Below, piece by piece: positions 42,146-60,466 of a stretch of DNA of 64,000 nucleotides (positions are counted from its first letter, which is position 1; each line of letters opens with the position of its first letter). The notes below the pieces were generated by a model that had not been told where the DNA came from, searched no databases, and saw only the letters and a list, made by a program, of their open reading frames with translations. A program made the position numbers and the translations under genes. This DNA comes from Allodiplogaster sudhausi. Lineage: Eukaryota > Nematoda > Chromadorea > Rhabditida > Diplogasteridae. Location of the stretch: the NCBI GenBank assembly GCA_945643635.1, contig CALZFC010000251.1, forward strand, positions 1,523,001 through 1,587,000, written 5' to 3'.

Positions 42146-42496
42146 GCGTTCGCCGCCTGCTCTACTTGGAGAATATCAAGTGAAAGGTAAAAAAGTGCTA
42201 GCCACTCTCTCTCATCATACAATTGATTTAAAAAAATCCATAAATAATAAACGAGTAAAATGCTTAATTGTCACTCATCATGAAAATAAATAAAAATGAA
42301 TTCAAGTATGTATGTATGCAAAATATGCATGTACATCACATGTGAAACTTGTTTCAACATGAAAGGGATAAGTGTATGTATGTACATACATACATACATA
42401 CAGTTCCCTACATTCATGTACTCTACGTGGTACTGTACATACCCCCTTCTCACTCGTGATCATTTTCTTCTCCCACAGTACGTACTCCCCCCTCGC
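42146..42496. other. No gene seen
   Basis: AT-rich; contains ATGTATGTAC/GTACATACAT stretches around 42375-42402, a partially palindromic simple repeat. Confidence 0.4.
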
Positions 42497-42915
42497 CAGA
42501 GGTGGTAAATGGCCCAAGATCTCGGCCCGAAGCATTTCCGGACCATTGGATTTTGGTCCTGGCCTGGCCCGTTGGCCCCTTTGAGCCCGCTTTTCAAAAA
42601 TTCGAATTAAAAAAGTCCGATCAGCTACAGAGTGCGTTGAAATTCAGAATCTTTCATTCTCATGCTATGAACATTAATTTTAATGGATATAAGAGAAAGT
42701 TTTGCGAAAAAAAATAGTAAGTGAAGAATGTTTTGGACCTAACAATGCCACCAATCGTCCTGATCGGCCGATATCATGTGCTAAAAGGGCCCAAACTGGC
42801 CTGCGGGCAATCCCAACTTTCTTCTGCCCGACCCGCCCCGCCCCGGTAACCTGGAAAGTTGGGCCGACCTGGCCTTGGAGCCGGGCCGGGCCTGGCCGGG
42901 CCTTTGCCAGCTCTG
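42497..42915. mobile_element. hAT-like MITE, copy 2 (inverted relative to copy 1)
   Basis: Starts CAGAGGTGGTAAATGGCCC and ends with the inverse of CAGAGCTGGCAAAGGCCC. The AT-rich core is homologous to copy 1 at 35789-36130 in reverse complement. Flanking sequences are C-rich, so a target duplication cannot be judged. Confidence 0.65.
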
Positions 42916-43029
42916 CCCTCCCCCAATCATCCCATTCCTCTTCCGGCAGTCATCCCACTGCCAGCTGTGTGTACACCGCCCCCCCCCCCGCCCCCCTCCC
43001 CCACACTCACGCATGCTCCTTCCGGGTCG

Positions 43030-43095
43030 AGCAAAGATAGTGCAGCGTATTGGTCAATCAGGTCAGAAAGACCTCGGTTCGAGTTCTCACCATGA
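43030..43095 (+). repeat. tRNA-like segment, possible SINE head
   Basis: ATAGTGCAGCGTATTGG resembles a tRNA A box and CGGTTCGAGTTC a B box, about 25 bp apart. Between them AGGT and ACCT can pair around a loop containing GAA. A complete acceptor stem was not found and position 33 is not T. So this is at best a tRNA-derived remnant, not a functional tRNA gene. Confidence 0.3.
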
Positions 43096-43137
43096 TGGAG
43101 TTTTGTTGTCTTTGATACCTTGAAGTGGAGGACTTCA

Positions 43138-43330
43138 ACGGACGCGAGAGTGAGAGAGATTAGGATATAGAGAGAAAAGAGAGTGAGAGAGAATAGAGAG
43201 AGAGAAAGAGAGGAGAAAGAAGAGAACGAGATAACGAGAGAAAATAGAGTTAGAGAGGAGAAGGAGGAGAGAATGAGACAGAGGATTGTGAAGAGAGAAG
43301 AGAGAGTGAGGAGAGAAACGCCACAAGCGT
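43138..43330. repeat. GA-rich tract
   Basis: (GA)n with AGAGAGTGAGAG and GAGAAAGAGAGG variants; followed 100 bp later by CT runs (43435-43485). Confidence 0.9.
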
Positions 43331-43910
43331 GAAATTGACTCAAGCATTGCGTATAGGCGATCTTGATTATCAGAATGAGAAAATAAAAAAATATGTGCAA
43401 CGGAACTATGTTTAAAACCGCTTTGAAAAGTTTCTCTCTCTCTCTTCTCTCATTCTCTCATTCTCACACTCTCTCTCTCTCTCTCTTATCTTACCCTCGA
43501 CCTAAGCGTACCTGAAGAGTTGGTCGACGAGTTGTAAGAAAGTAGAGACAGTAGGAGAAGACGACAACGGCGACTTCAGAGGCAAGCAGTTTCGACTGGA
43601 AATGATGGGAAAAATATTATAATAACTAAAAAGAGATGTAAAAAATTTATAATACATAAAAATTGTGTTTATTCAGCACGTTATCCTTATTCGTTCAATA
43701 AAGAAATTGAAAGAATTGAGAAAGTAGCCTGGAGAAAAATAGGAAGCGAGATAATAAAAGAGGAGAGAGAAAGAGACAGAGTGAGAGAGAGAGAGCGAAG
43801 AGTTGGGCGAATGTACGTGAGAAGAGAAATCAGAATAAAAAAAGATTAGGTTATAATTACTAAAAAAAAATTTAAAGAAAAGTGTAAGTTTGCTCTGCTC
43901 TTTTTTTCTC
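43331..43910. other. No gene seen
   Basis: AT-rich sequence with short CT (43435-43485) and GA (43762-43800) tracts. Confidence 0.4.
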
Positions 43911-43916
43911 GTAGAA

Positions 43917-44940
43917 GAAATTGAAGAGGGGAACGGAATCAGCCGTGGACGGGTGGGATAACCGATGCTCCTGTTTAAAATACATATGTATATAAAGAAT
44001 ATTTTCTAGCAATATTAAAAGTAGCGCTAATTCGGAGAAAGAGAAATAATAATGATTTGTTAATAATATTTAAAAAAATTCAATCCTGTTCGTGCCGCGA
44101 GACGTTCGCTGAAAACCCCACTCTTTGCCTAGTATTAATTCAATCGACCGCCTCAAATATGTAGAACGACCCTCTCATAGAACGACCACTCTAATAGTGC
44201 TACTTCCGACTTATTCTTCGGTACTAAAAATAACCGGTAGTTCTACTCCGAATTAATAAAAGAAGTAGCACATTTGTCCAGCTCGATTTGCTTTCTAAGT
44301 TCTTCTTAACTTGCTAACAATAAGTTCTTCTTACCGAATTAAAATGAAATTAACGGTTATATGTTTGAGGCAACAAAGTGAAGAATCCCTGAGACGTTGT
44401 CGCTAGAGCGAGAAAGAGAGAGAGGAGGTCCGGGCATACGATGACCGTTTAGGTCCAATCTCCGAACAACTTTTAGAACATCCCTTTTCGAGGCCTCACG
44501 AATTTTAGAATTTGAAGAGAGGAACGGAAACAGGCATGGCCGGGACAAGAACCTGATGCTCTTGTCAAAAAAAAAGATTATGAATATTTTCTTGAACGTT
44601 AAAGATCCGGAATATTATTTTAAAAAATGAATAATATTAAAAAAAAATTCTTTGATACTCAAAAAAAAAGAAAATAAAAAATCCAAACCTTTCGCACAAA
44701 CTTTCCTCGAGTCTTAACTTTCGTTGAAACTTTCGTTTTTTCTTTAGCTAGTATTTCATCAAAGTAAACGACCCACTCTAATAGAATGACCGCTCTAACA
44801 GTGCTACTCTCGACTTATTGTTCGGTACTGAAAGAAATCTGCTCTTTCTACTACAAAGTGTGCATAAGGCACATTTGTTACTGCCCGATTTGATAGGCTA
44901 ACGGATTGAGAGAAGAACGAGAGTGAAGATGGAGCCGAGA
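43917..44940. repeat. Diverged tandem duplication, unit about 600 bp
   Basis: Unit 1 (about 43917-44420) and unit 2 (about 44511-44940) share, in order, GAAGAGxGGAACGGAA, CTAATAGTGCTAC/CTAACAGTGCTAC, CGACTTATT.TTCGGTACTXAAA and a Leu/Gly-rich frame with LKGxRxP. They contain the CTCTAATAGA motif seen elsewhere. No gene is supported. Confidence 0.55.
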
Positions 44941-46100
44941 CTTAAAAAAAATTACAAAAGGGCTCGGGCAAACGTTGGCCCTTCAGGCCCGATTCCCAGA
45001 CGTCTTTTTGGGCATCCCTTTGCATTCCACACGAGATGCACAGATTTTGAGCGAATTTAAAAAAAATTAGCAAAAAGTAGGAAGAAGACAAAGTTTGTCT
45101 TCTTCGTTCTGCACAACAAAAGCTGCAAGGTAACAGCCTCCTCCTTAATCCTGGCAATCGGAGGACGGAGGAGAATGTTAACACGAGCGATAAAGCACAT
45201 AATTAATTAACATAAATAGCGCCGATAACGTAAGCAATGCCTGAAAATAATCTGATAATAGCGAGCTAATTTACAAATCACAGATCAACAGTCAAAAATG
45301 AAGGAATCTTTGTTTCAGCACTGCATATACTTTCATTGCTTTTTTCTCTTTTTTTTTGCTTTTGTTTTTTTTTCTTTTCTCCCGTTTTAAATTCTTTTGT
45401 TGCTTGCCTGACTTTTTTTTTTCTTTTTTTAGATTCAGTTTACTTCACAGTGCAAATAAATATCGAATTTTTAACAATTCGGATGGATGAAGTCGAAATT
45501 AAATGGAAAACTCGACTATATGCTAATAGCGTGGTGCTCGTAAAAATAAAGCAAAGGAGCGAGCAAGTGAAAAAAAGGGAAAAATAGGTAGAAGACGAAG
45601 AGCCGGGTTGTTAATTTTCTTTTCTTAGGCATGGAAAGGATCTGGCGTGGGTGGCATTACTCCTACAATAGTTGGGTTCTAAAATCTCACAAATGCAATG
45701 TCGTGCAAAGAAAAGAGGAGCTCTAAGGCGTGTAAAGAGAATGCGACAATCATAGAACTAGATAATATTAATAAACGATCTAGCATTATATTCATCTAAG
45801 CATAAGATAAGATAACTTCACACATTAAAAAGGCCAAATGTACAGCTGCTGCTAAAGATGTTGTGAATAAGGTGAGCAAATATTAATGAGTTTGGATAAG
45901 GCATTGAAGGAGAGGGGAAGGGTGAGGAACGACGGGGTTGGAGGGCATCGAACCGTCGCGTGTCGCCCATAACTCGTACTTCTAAAGTAATGGCAATTTG
46001 CATATTTTTAGGAGGAGCACTAAGAGACACAATATTTCTTCGACCAAAAAAAAACAGAAAGATTTTTAAAGAGGAATCACCGAAACATAATTAATGCTGG
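44941..46100. other. No gene seen
   Basis: AT-rich with long T runs (45340-45430). Around 45930-45965 a T-arm-like box occurs on the minus strand (GGTTCGATGCC), without the rest of a tRNA. Confidence 0.35.
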
Positions 46101-46350
46101 ACGTTCATACTGTATCAGGCAGCGAACGAGGCATAAAGTTAGAGAGAACGAGAGGAAGCGAGAGAGTGCGAGAGAGAGAAAGACAGCGAGAGAGTATTAG
46201 TCACGAAGTTAAGTTCAGAGTGAAAGGTAGTCTTGATAAAATAAAGCAGCTATGTAAACTGCGGAGAACATAAAAAGTGAAGAAAGAGAGAGCGAGACGG
46301 GCAGAGAGCGAGCGAGAGTGAGGAACCGAAAAATAAACAAGGATAGAGTG

Positions 46351-46390
<40 letters not shown>

Positions 46391-47018
46391 AGGGAGAGAT
46401 GGCGAGAGAGAAAATAAGAAAGAGGGAGTGCAAGCCAAAAAAACTAGGTTCAAAGCAAAGAAAAGAGCAACATCACGATGAAATAAATTACATAAGTTAT
46501 TGAGAAAATCAACGAATAGAATAGAGAATGTGACAGAGAGAGAGAGAGAGAGAGAGCTAGAGTGAGACAGCGAAAAAAAAGAACGAGATGGAGAGCGAGA
46601 AAATAAGAGAGCGAGCGAGAGAGTGAGAGTGATAGCAAGAGAGAAAGAGGGAGGCAGAAAGGGAGCGAAATAAATTGAAATAAAACGTAAGGGAAAATAG
46701 AAAGCGCGGGATTGACAAAAAAGCAAAAAAAGTATGCAGACAATTAAGCTTGTTAAATGGTGTGCATCTGATTGTGAGAGAGCGGACGACGTTAAAAGAC
46801 AAAGTTCTAACCGGTTCATGTGTCGCGGCGACGATCGAAGGGTGCGATGACTGGCTGGCTGGCTTTCGCTGCCTCGCTGTGGATCTGAGTGGTCTTGAGA
46901 GGAATCGTAGAGAGGCTGAAAGAGGGAAGAAAAAGAAAGAGGGCGTTATAGCCAGGCAATTATGTCCAGAGTAGAAAAAAAAGTCTTGAGGACATTAAAT
47001 TATGGAGTACATCAACGC

Positions 47019-47056
<38 letters not shown>

Positions 47057-47300
47057 AAAAAAGCATATGTAAAAGTAATGAGAGAATTAGAGAAAGAATA
47101 GAGGGAAAACGAGAGAAAAAATATACAGACAATTAATGTTGTAAAATGATGTGTACCTGTGAGAGCGAATGACGAGAGAAAAGAAGAGTCTTGCGAACGG
47201 CTGAAAGGATGCGCAGAGAGACGTCCTTGTGGATGGCGTGGGCTGGAGAGCAATCGAGGCGAGGCGAGGCTGAGAAGGGCAGATTAATATGATATGAAGA
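46100..47300. repeat. GA-rich microsatellite block with an internal duplication
   Basis: Numerous (GA)n runs (46145-46195, 46350-46420, 46534-46660, 47020-47055). A segment with GACAATTAAGCTTGTTAAATG at 46738 recurs in diverged form at about 47127, each followed by GTGAGAGxGxxxGACG and a GAGGCTGA-rich part. Open frames here reflect the repeat. Confidence 0.65.
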
Positions 47301-48171
47301 GATGTGAGATAGTAACGAAGGAACTGACCAGAAAATGATGGAAGAAAAAAGAAACAATATAGTGCAAATTTTGTGCATGAATGCCTTTTCTCGGCAATAA
47401 CTTCATTTTAAACTTTTCTTTTACATATTGAGCTTTTAATTTTACTTTCTTCTTTTGTTGTTTGAAGCAAAAGAAGCGCCGATCAAATAGAATGGAGGCA
47501 GTATCGAAATGTGCCTTACATATATTGAGAAAATGCATCCGATGCTCATTAAAAGAGCCCAAAAATGCAGTCTTGAATTCGTGAATTTTTTTTTCGCTGC
47601 CACAAGTGCAAAAGAGCACTCTGTGATTTAAAGAGACGCCGGTTACAATTGCAATGAAATTTATAATATATTACTGTTGAGTTGTTTTGTGTACTCCTTT
47701 AATACACAGATATGCCTATTCGATGAGGATGTTTCATGAGTCGTGCAAGGGGAGAGCAAGTTTAGGAAGCAGACGATGGTGAGAAGAGAAATCAAATGAA
47801 CAAGAGAAAGCGACAGACGTCTGTGGACTACCGTATGCCGTAATATTAAAAGCGCGACACTCCTAATTCGAGAACGCACACTTATATTACGAGAATTAAT
47901 TTACAGTCTACTCATTGGATTTTATTCTTACTCTCTCCCGACCTATCTAAATATTTTCTTATTGTTTTTCTTTCATCAAAATTCTCGTTAGCTCTCCTTT
48001 CTCTCTATTATCACTTCTCTATCTCATTCCTTTTCCCTATTCTCTCTCTCTCTCTTTCTTTCTTTGTCGCATCTCCTTTCTCCTTTCCTCTATTTTTCGT
48101 CCATTTTTTTTCTTTTTTTTCTCTGTTGAACATCTCTCCACTTCTCATCTTCGAATTCCTTTTCTTTTCAG
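47301..48171. other. No gene seen
   Basis: AT-rich; T/C-rich towards the end (47930-48125), leading into the acceptor of the exon at 48172. Confidence 0.35.
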
Positions 48172-48566
48172 CCTCCACATCTGCGAAGATCTCGCGCGAA
48201 CTCGAATTTCGGGTGTGTAAGGAAAGGAGCGCGCGACTCCATGAATCTGACATGCAGTATTGCTTCTTCTCCGTTCTGGTTCGTAATCTCCAAAAAAAAA
48301 AATTTTTTCCATTCTTTTCTCCGCTCTCTCTCTCTCTCTCTTTTGCTCCCTCTCCCTCTCTCACTCTCTCCTCCTCTCTCTTACTCTCTCCAATCTCCGC
48401 TCTCTCTATCTCTCTCCCTCTCTCTTTCTCTATCTCCCTCTCTCTACCTCTCTCTTTCTCTTTCTCTCTCTCTTCCTCTCTCTCTCTCTCGCAGATTATG
48501 CTATGCTATGAATCGTTGACAGGAGGCGACAAGAGAAGAGCGGCACTTGGCCCCACTCACCACTAG
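48172..48566 (+). CDS. 3' end of an unrecognised gene (two exons)
   Basis: Exon 48172-48212 (after TTCTTTTCAG; encodes STSAKISRELEFR; donor GTGTGT) and terminal exon 48495-48566 (after CTCTCGCAG; encodes IMLCYESLTGGDKRRAALG and ends TAG) join in phase 0. The 282-bp intron is mostly a CT repeat. GC content and codon use fit the other exons. The family is unknown and upstream exons were not found. Confidence 0.4.
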
Positions 48567-48577
48567 GATGAGAGCCC

Positions 48578-48633
48578 GGCATGGCTCCGGGGCCTGGGCA
48601 CAGGGTCTCGTGCCGCGCACCCGGAGCCATGCC
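48578..48633. repeat. Strong stem-loop after the gene end
   Basis: GGCATGGCTCCGGG (48578-48591) pairs perfectly over 14 bp with CCCGGAGCCATGCC (48620-48633). Inside, GGGCAC and GTGCCG can pair as well. It begins 12 bp after the stop codon of the preceding gene. Could be an RNA 3'-end structure or the remains of a small inverted-repeat element. Confidence 0.7.
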
Positions 48634-48723
48634 TCGTCGAGCGAGGCGCAAATGGCAAAGGAGGGAAGAGCCGATGAAAGGTGTGCTTTCGTGTGATCTG
48701 CGAAAGAGAGATAGTTAGCGAAT

Positions 48724-54775
<6,052 letters not shown>

Positions 54776-55317
54776 ATGTAAATGCCATCAGAAAAAAAAG
54801 TACATGTATAAAAGCTTGAGAGAGACTTCTCAAAATATGAGAGATAAATGTACAAAAAATGCGAGCAAAGTACCCACTAAATATATGTAGGAATGGATGG
54901 ACTCGGTTAACAGAGAATTTACGAATTTCTATGAAAGAGTTAACAACTTGTAACAAATCATTAACAACTTCATACTCTTAGTCCATCGGATATTGCATTG
55001 GCTGTCTGCGCATGGTTGTGTGAGGACAGCCGTGAGTGACTGGAACTAATTTTTTTAAGTCAATATTTAATGTAGTAAAACAATAGTTGATTAATCTACT
55101 ATGTATACAAAAAAGATCAACAGAAAAGAAAAAAACCCAATAGTTGTCATTATGATTAACAATAATTAATTTGATAAAGGAAACATTTTTTTTAACCGAT
55201 GATAAATTTAAATAAATAAATATTGAAATAAATATCGATCAAGTTGCAATATAATTTATTAAGTAGCTAACCATAAGGGCAAGAACTATGTAATTTAAAT
55301 AAATGAAAAGTTTAAAT

Positions 55318-58300
55318 CTAGAATAATAAAAAAAATTGAAACCTTCGACTTGACAGGTCAGGCCCTCTTGAGCAGCAGAGTAGACCGTGGAAGACGAAGA
55401 ATACCACGACCTAGTAAGGAAGGAAATATTGATTGTTACTAACGACGTTTAAAATATAAAGCATGAATAAGCGAATAGAAAAATAATGCCAATAAACGGA
55501 ACTAATAAAAAGGTAAAAAAAATTAATTAAAAGATATCTCAATAAATTAACAATTTGTTTTTTTACAAACAACATATAAATGAGTGAGTGGAAAAATACA
55601 ATAAAAAGAATTAAAAATTAATAGCATATCGACTAAAAGATATATAAAATAAATAAACTTACAAAAACACAGAAAAGATAAATCCGCTCTAGTGAAGAGG
55701 GAATTGAAAGTAAGCTAGGGAAAGCTAGATTTAAAAAAAATACATAAATATATGAATGTAAAAATAAAATATGGAAAAACCACATAAAATGATAATTAAT
55801 AGATAAAAAAGGTATGAATAAATTAACTTACAAAAGCGCAGAAGATAAAGCCGATAGCAGTTGTTGTCCACTCGAAGCCAATCCATTCTACGGCAGCGCC
55901 GCCAAGCGTCGGGCCAATGAAGCCACTGAAACGGATGTGGGAGGGAGGTCAGTGCTGTTCAAGGGAAAAAATGGTGGTCCGAGGTTTTTACAAAAGTGGG
56001 TGTGCAAGACCTCCGAAGGCCTCAAAAACGGTGGGTAAGGCAAAAAAAATGTAATTTGACCGTAAAAAATAGGGTGGGTAAGCCAAAAAGTTGAATTTTT
56101 GGTCTCAAAATTTGCGAGGGTACTCCGGTTCGGACCACCCTTTAATTCCCTGGTGCTGTTTGGACATCTAAGATAATTGTATTTTAAAATGTTACAATTG
56201 GAGAAGAATACTTCAAGAGAAATCTATAAGGAAATATAATAGAATCGGTGAAAATTAAAAATAAGATTAAATTTTTAGTTTAATACGACACGTATTATAT
56301 TCTATCGTAATCGGTCGAGCCTATAAAAAAAAGAGTAAGAATAGAATAAACCCGAAAGCGAAGGCCGATTGGAAGAGTCCCGAGACACAGCCGTAGGTCT
56401 GGAAGGAATCGTCAAAGTCGTGCAATCTCAAAGACGAGTTTGATGACAATTATTCAATTCATTTACTACTTTGCAACATCACATATTTTTTTTTAAAATA
56501 AAATGCCATTTCTTATTAATTTACACCATTTTCACACAAGTTCGAACATATTCGTGCAATCTAACAGCGCGTTTTTGATGATAACTATTCACACTGATAA
56601 ATTTTTTTCATTAAAATTTTCATACAAGTTCCAACATTTGCTCGCTTTCTCTTTTTCGCTCAAAATTGGCGATTAAAAGAGAAACACTATGACGCTCTGA
56701 CACATTTGTTTAATCATGAACTTGATAAAATATTTGTTTTTAATCGCCAAACTTAAATCACATTTTCCTTCTTCTAATAACCAACTTGACAACATCGAGG
56801 CATCCCTGAAAAGTGGGAATGTAGAGGGCGCCAGCCGCAGCGCCGAGAACAGTTAGCGAGATGCCGATTAGGACGAGATTTCTTAAAATTAAAAAAATAA
56901 ACAACTTCGGATTTTAAAATTAATTTTTGTTAACGCTCCACATTTTTTTTTACAAATAGCTCTTCTTGCTTTTCAATTAACAATCGTTAGAGAGAAAAAA
57001 CTTTTTACCTTTTTCTAAAACTAATTTTTATAAAGGTTCTGCATTTTCGTCTAGTATGCCAGTCAACAATCTCAAACCATAATCATATGTGTCAGCATTA
57101 CATTTGAAAGCTAAACAAGTTGATAGAATTTGTACCTTTAAAAATAAATAAATAAATAAAGATAATAATAAACTTGAAGGACAAAAGAAAATAGAAGCTC
57201 ACTTTTGCAATGGAATGAACGGAGCTGGGCCGATGAGAAGCATCGCGGCGGCCGTGCCGATAGCACCTGAATAAAATAGACTCTTTCTCTCTCTCTCTCT
57301 CCCTCTCCACCATCTTTCTCTCCCAATCTTCTCTCTCTCTCTAGTCCTCATCTTCACTCTCCCCATCGTCACCCTCTCTCCTCCTTCTTCCCTTTCAATC
57401 TTGCTAAATCTGCTCTCATCTCTCTCTCTTCCTCCCTACTAACCTGCAGCAAGAAGAGTGTTCGTGCACCGCAGTCGATCGATGAGTAGTCCCCAGAATG
57501 GAGAAGCGAGAGTGTAGACTCCGCCACAGAGCAGGAACATCAGACCGACCATTGTGGGAGAGAGGCTGAACTGAAACGAAAGAGAGAAAACTCAAGTTTG
57601 AATTCGCGCCTTTTTGCCTGAGACACAAGACAAAAGAGCGAGAAGCATGTGATTTGGAGAGATCAAGAATGATCAGGAACATTGAGATGAGGCCACGATT
57701 AACTTTCGTACTCCTTTAAGCACGAAATAAAACGAGCGGATTTATTTTTCTTTGAACTAAGGTATAACAAAACGACCCAGAATCATTTCTTCAAAATCCC
57801 AATAAAGTTAAATGAATTTGGACCTCGGAAAAACCACCTGACAATGAGCAGCTCCCTTTCTCGACAAAATATTGAGAGAATATTTCAATAAACCATAATC
57901 GCTGACAAAAAATCTGTATTTAAAAATGGAAAACAATCAATAATTTTTTGAAGTCTGAAGAAATATAGAATATATAGCAAAAGGCGTAAAATATAAAAGT
58001 TTGTAAAAAAAAAACTTTATGTTAATCTTTGGTGTTGTAAAGAAAGAAATAAATTAAATTAATAATTTCTACTCCGTGGACACATAAAGACAGTAAATAT
58101 TATTCAATCAATAAACTCTATACGGGCACCATTAAAGGGAGTGAATAATTTAATTTAAATAGATAAATCATATTTCACGGACCGCTTCGAGATGGCCGGC
58201 GAGCGAGGGATCGAGGAAGGAGAGCGAGACGGAGCAGACGATGATGGCAGCCACCATGAGCCAGATCTGAGGGATGCGCAGCATGGCCAGCATGCCCTTC

Positions 58301-60419
58301 GCATCCTCGTCCACTGGTTCGTCTGTAGAAGGAGAAGAAAACAGTTAGAAGAAGGACCGTATTTTAGAAATTTAAACAAAGGACCGTATTTTCGAAATCC
58401 CAAGTTAATATATTAGATAAGAAGACAAGTAAAAGAAGATGAAAATGTTCAAAGTCCAAAAGTAACATATTGAAGTTTTCTTAATTAAAACATTACACTT
58501 TTTTTATTAACATAGGTAATACGCTAGGGCAGCCTTTTATCACACTCATTCACCTTGATTTCTATACTATTCTAGCAAGAAATTAGCAATTTTTAATCAA
58601 CACAAAAATCAACCATTTATCTTTGATTCACTATGGTCTGCCAAATATGTTTCTTCGTTTAACATTAAAACTGCATGACGAACAAACAAGTGGCCGCTCG
58701 TAAAACAAATTAGCAACAATTTCAATTTCTCTGTTTCAGAATAGCGCTGGAAATCAAAGTAGTCTCATAAAACAAATTTCTTTTAGGACAATCTTACCAC
58801 TATATTGATCAGAGAGCTTAAGAGTATCTAAAGGTGTGAGATATGCTTGCAAAAAAAAAGACAAAAAGGAACATTTCACATTTATATTTTAGAATAGTCA
58901 TTAATAGTAAGATTTTTTTTCAATAATAAAATAAATAAATGAGAAAAAAATAAAAATAATAAATTCTTACCATCATGTGCCTCGATGAGGAAGCACGAAA
59001 GTACCGTAGCCAGCATGAGAATTCCTCCCAGGACCAGGAAGGGCGTCTGGAAGCCGCCGTATTCATAGAGGAAGCCGCCAACGACGGGGCCGGCCGTGAA
59101 GCCGAGACCAGCGAATGTTTCCATCACGCCCTGATAGGGAAATATGTTAATGAGACTATCAACTTTACCAAAAAACGGGGTGGGCACGTAACTTTTCTTA
59201 ACCTGCGCCTTGATGTTAACAAAACAAATTTTTAATGAAAATGATTAAAAATAATTTGAAATCAAAATTTTTTTTCTTGTGCGCCCAAAACTTTGGGAAT
59301 CGGGCATATCCAACACTCAGAGATCGGTAAACAACCAAAAACTCCCCCTCAAATTGAGCAAGGCTGCACCTTTGATACTTGGGGAAAAGTACTTTATAAT
59401 CTAGGACTTCCAACTAGAATTATCCTAAAACATTTCTGTTATTTGAGTAAATTGGTAAATATAAAGTTCGTCCTCATGAAGAAGCAGCAGTCAAATGCCA
59501 ACCACTCTTATCTTTACAAACACGACAGCAATGAAAACCACCAAGCAATTCTAAATAAAAATGCTTGAAGTTTTTTATTCATCCTTTATTTGTCCATCTA
59601 CTTTTTCTCAAATTAATATATCGAGAAATCTTTTTTGTTAGTTATATTGCTATATAATATAACTTTTAAAAAAATAAAAATAAAATAAGGAAACAAAAAA
59701 AGCTCTTCTAACCACGACAACGCTGATTCTGCCCGGGAAGCAGCGGGCGGAAATCGCGAAAGATGACGTCACGAAGGCGGCATCTCCAATCGCTTCTGTG
59801 CAGCGAATCGCAAGCGAAGTCCAGAAGAAGAGATCACCCGAAGGGAGGAAGTTTAGGAATCTGTTGGGGAAAAAAGACTTTGTTTTACTCCACAGATTTC
59901 AAAACCTCTTTTTTCCTTAAAAACAACAGAGAAAAATAAAAATATTATGAAAGCGCCTTTATAGAATAGACAGTTACGTAACAGAAGTATTACGTGGTTC
60001 TTATTCCTCACCCACAATCATTATCGTGTGCTAATTAGGGAGCATATTGCCTAAAGTTCAATATCAAGAAAAATATACAAAATAACACTATTGTTTTAGA
60101 GAAAAAATATTAATGTGCGAAAGAGCGGGAATATTTATGATTTAAAATAATCCGAACCCGAACGCGATGGCCGTGACGCCGGTGAGGCCGAGACCGAAGG
60201 TGAACATGTTCTTGGAGCCGATTCGAATCATCTAATTAAAATTAATTTTTTTAATTAAAAAAATTCTTGAAAAATCAACACTTCATTCGCGGCTTTTTTC
60301 CTAATCCCTTTTCTATTCATTACCACTACTACAACATATGAACATTTTCTTCATTGTTATTTCTAATTAAATGAGACTTAAATCAAACTTAGATTTAATT
60401 AAATCAATAAAGAACAGAC

Positions 60420-60466
<47 letters not shown>

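Noticed and set aside
43030..43095. Functional tRNA gene
   Set aside because: A- and B-box-like sequences are present but there is no acceptor stem and position 33 is not T.
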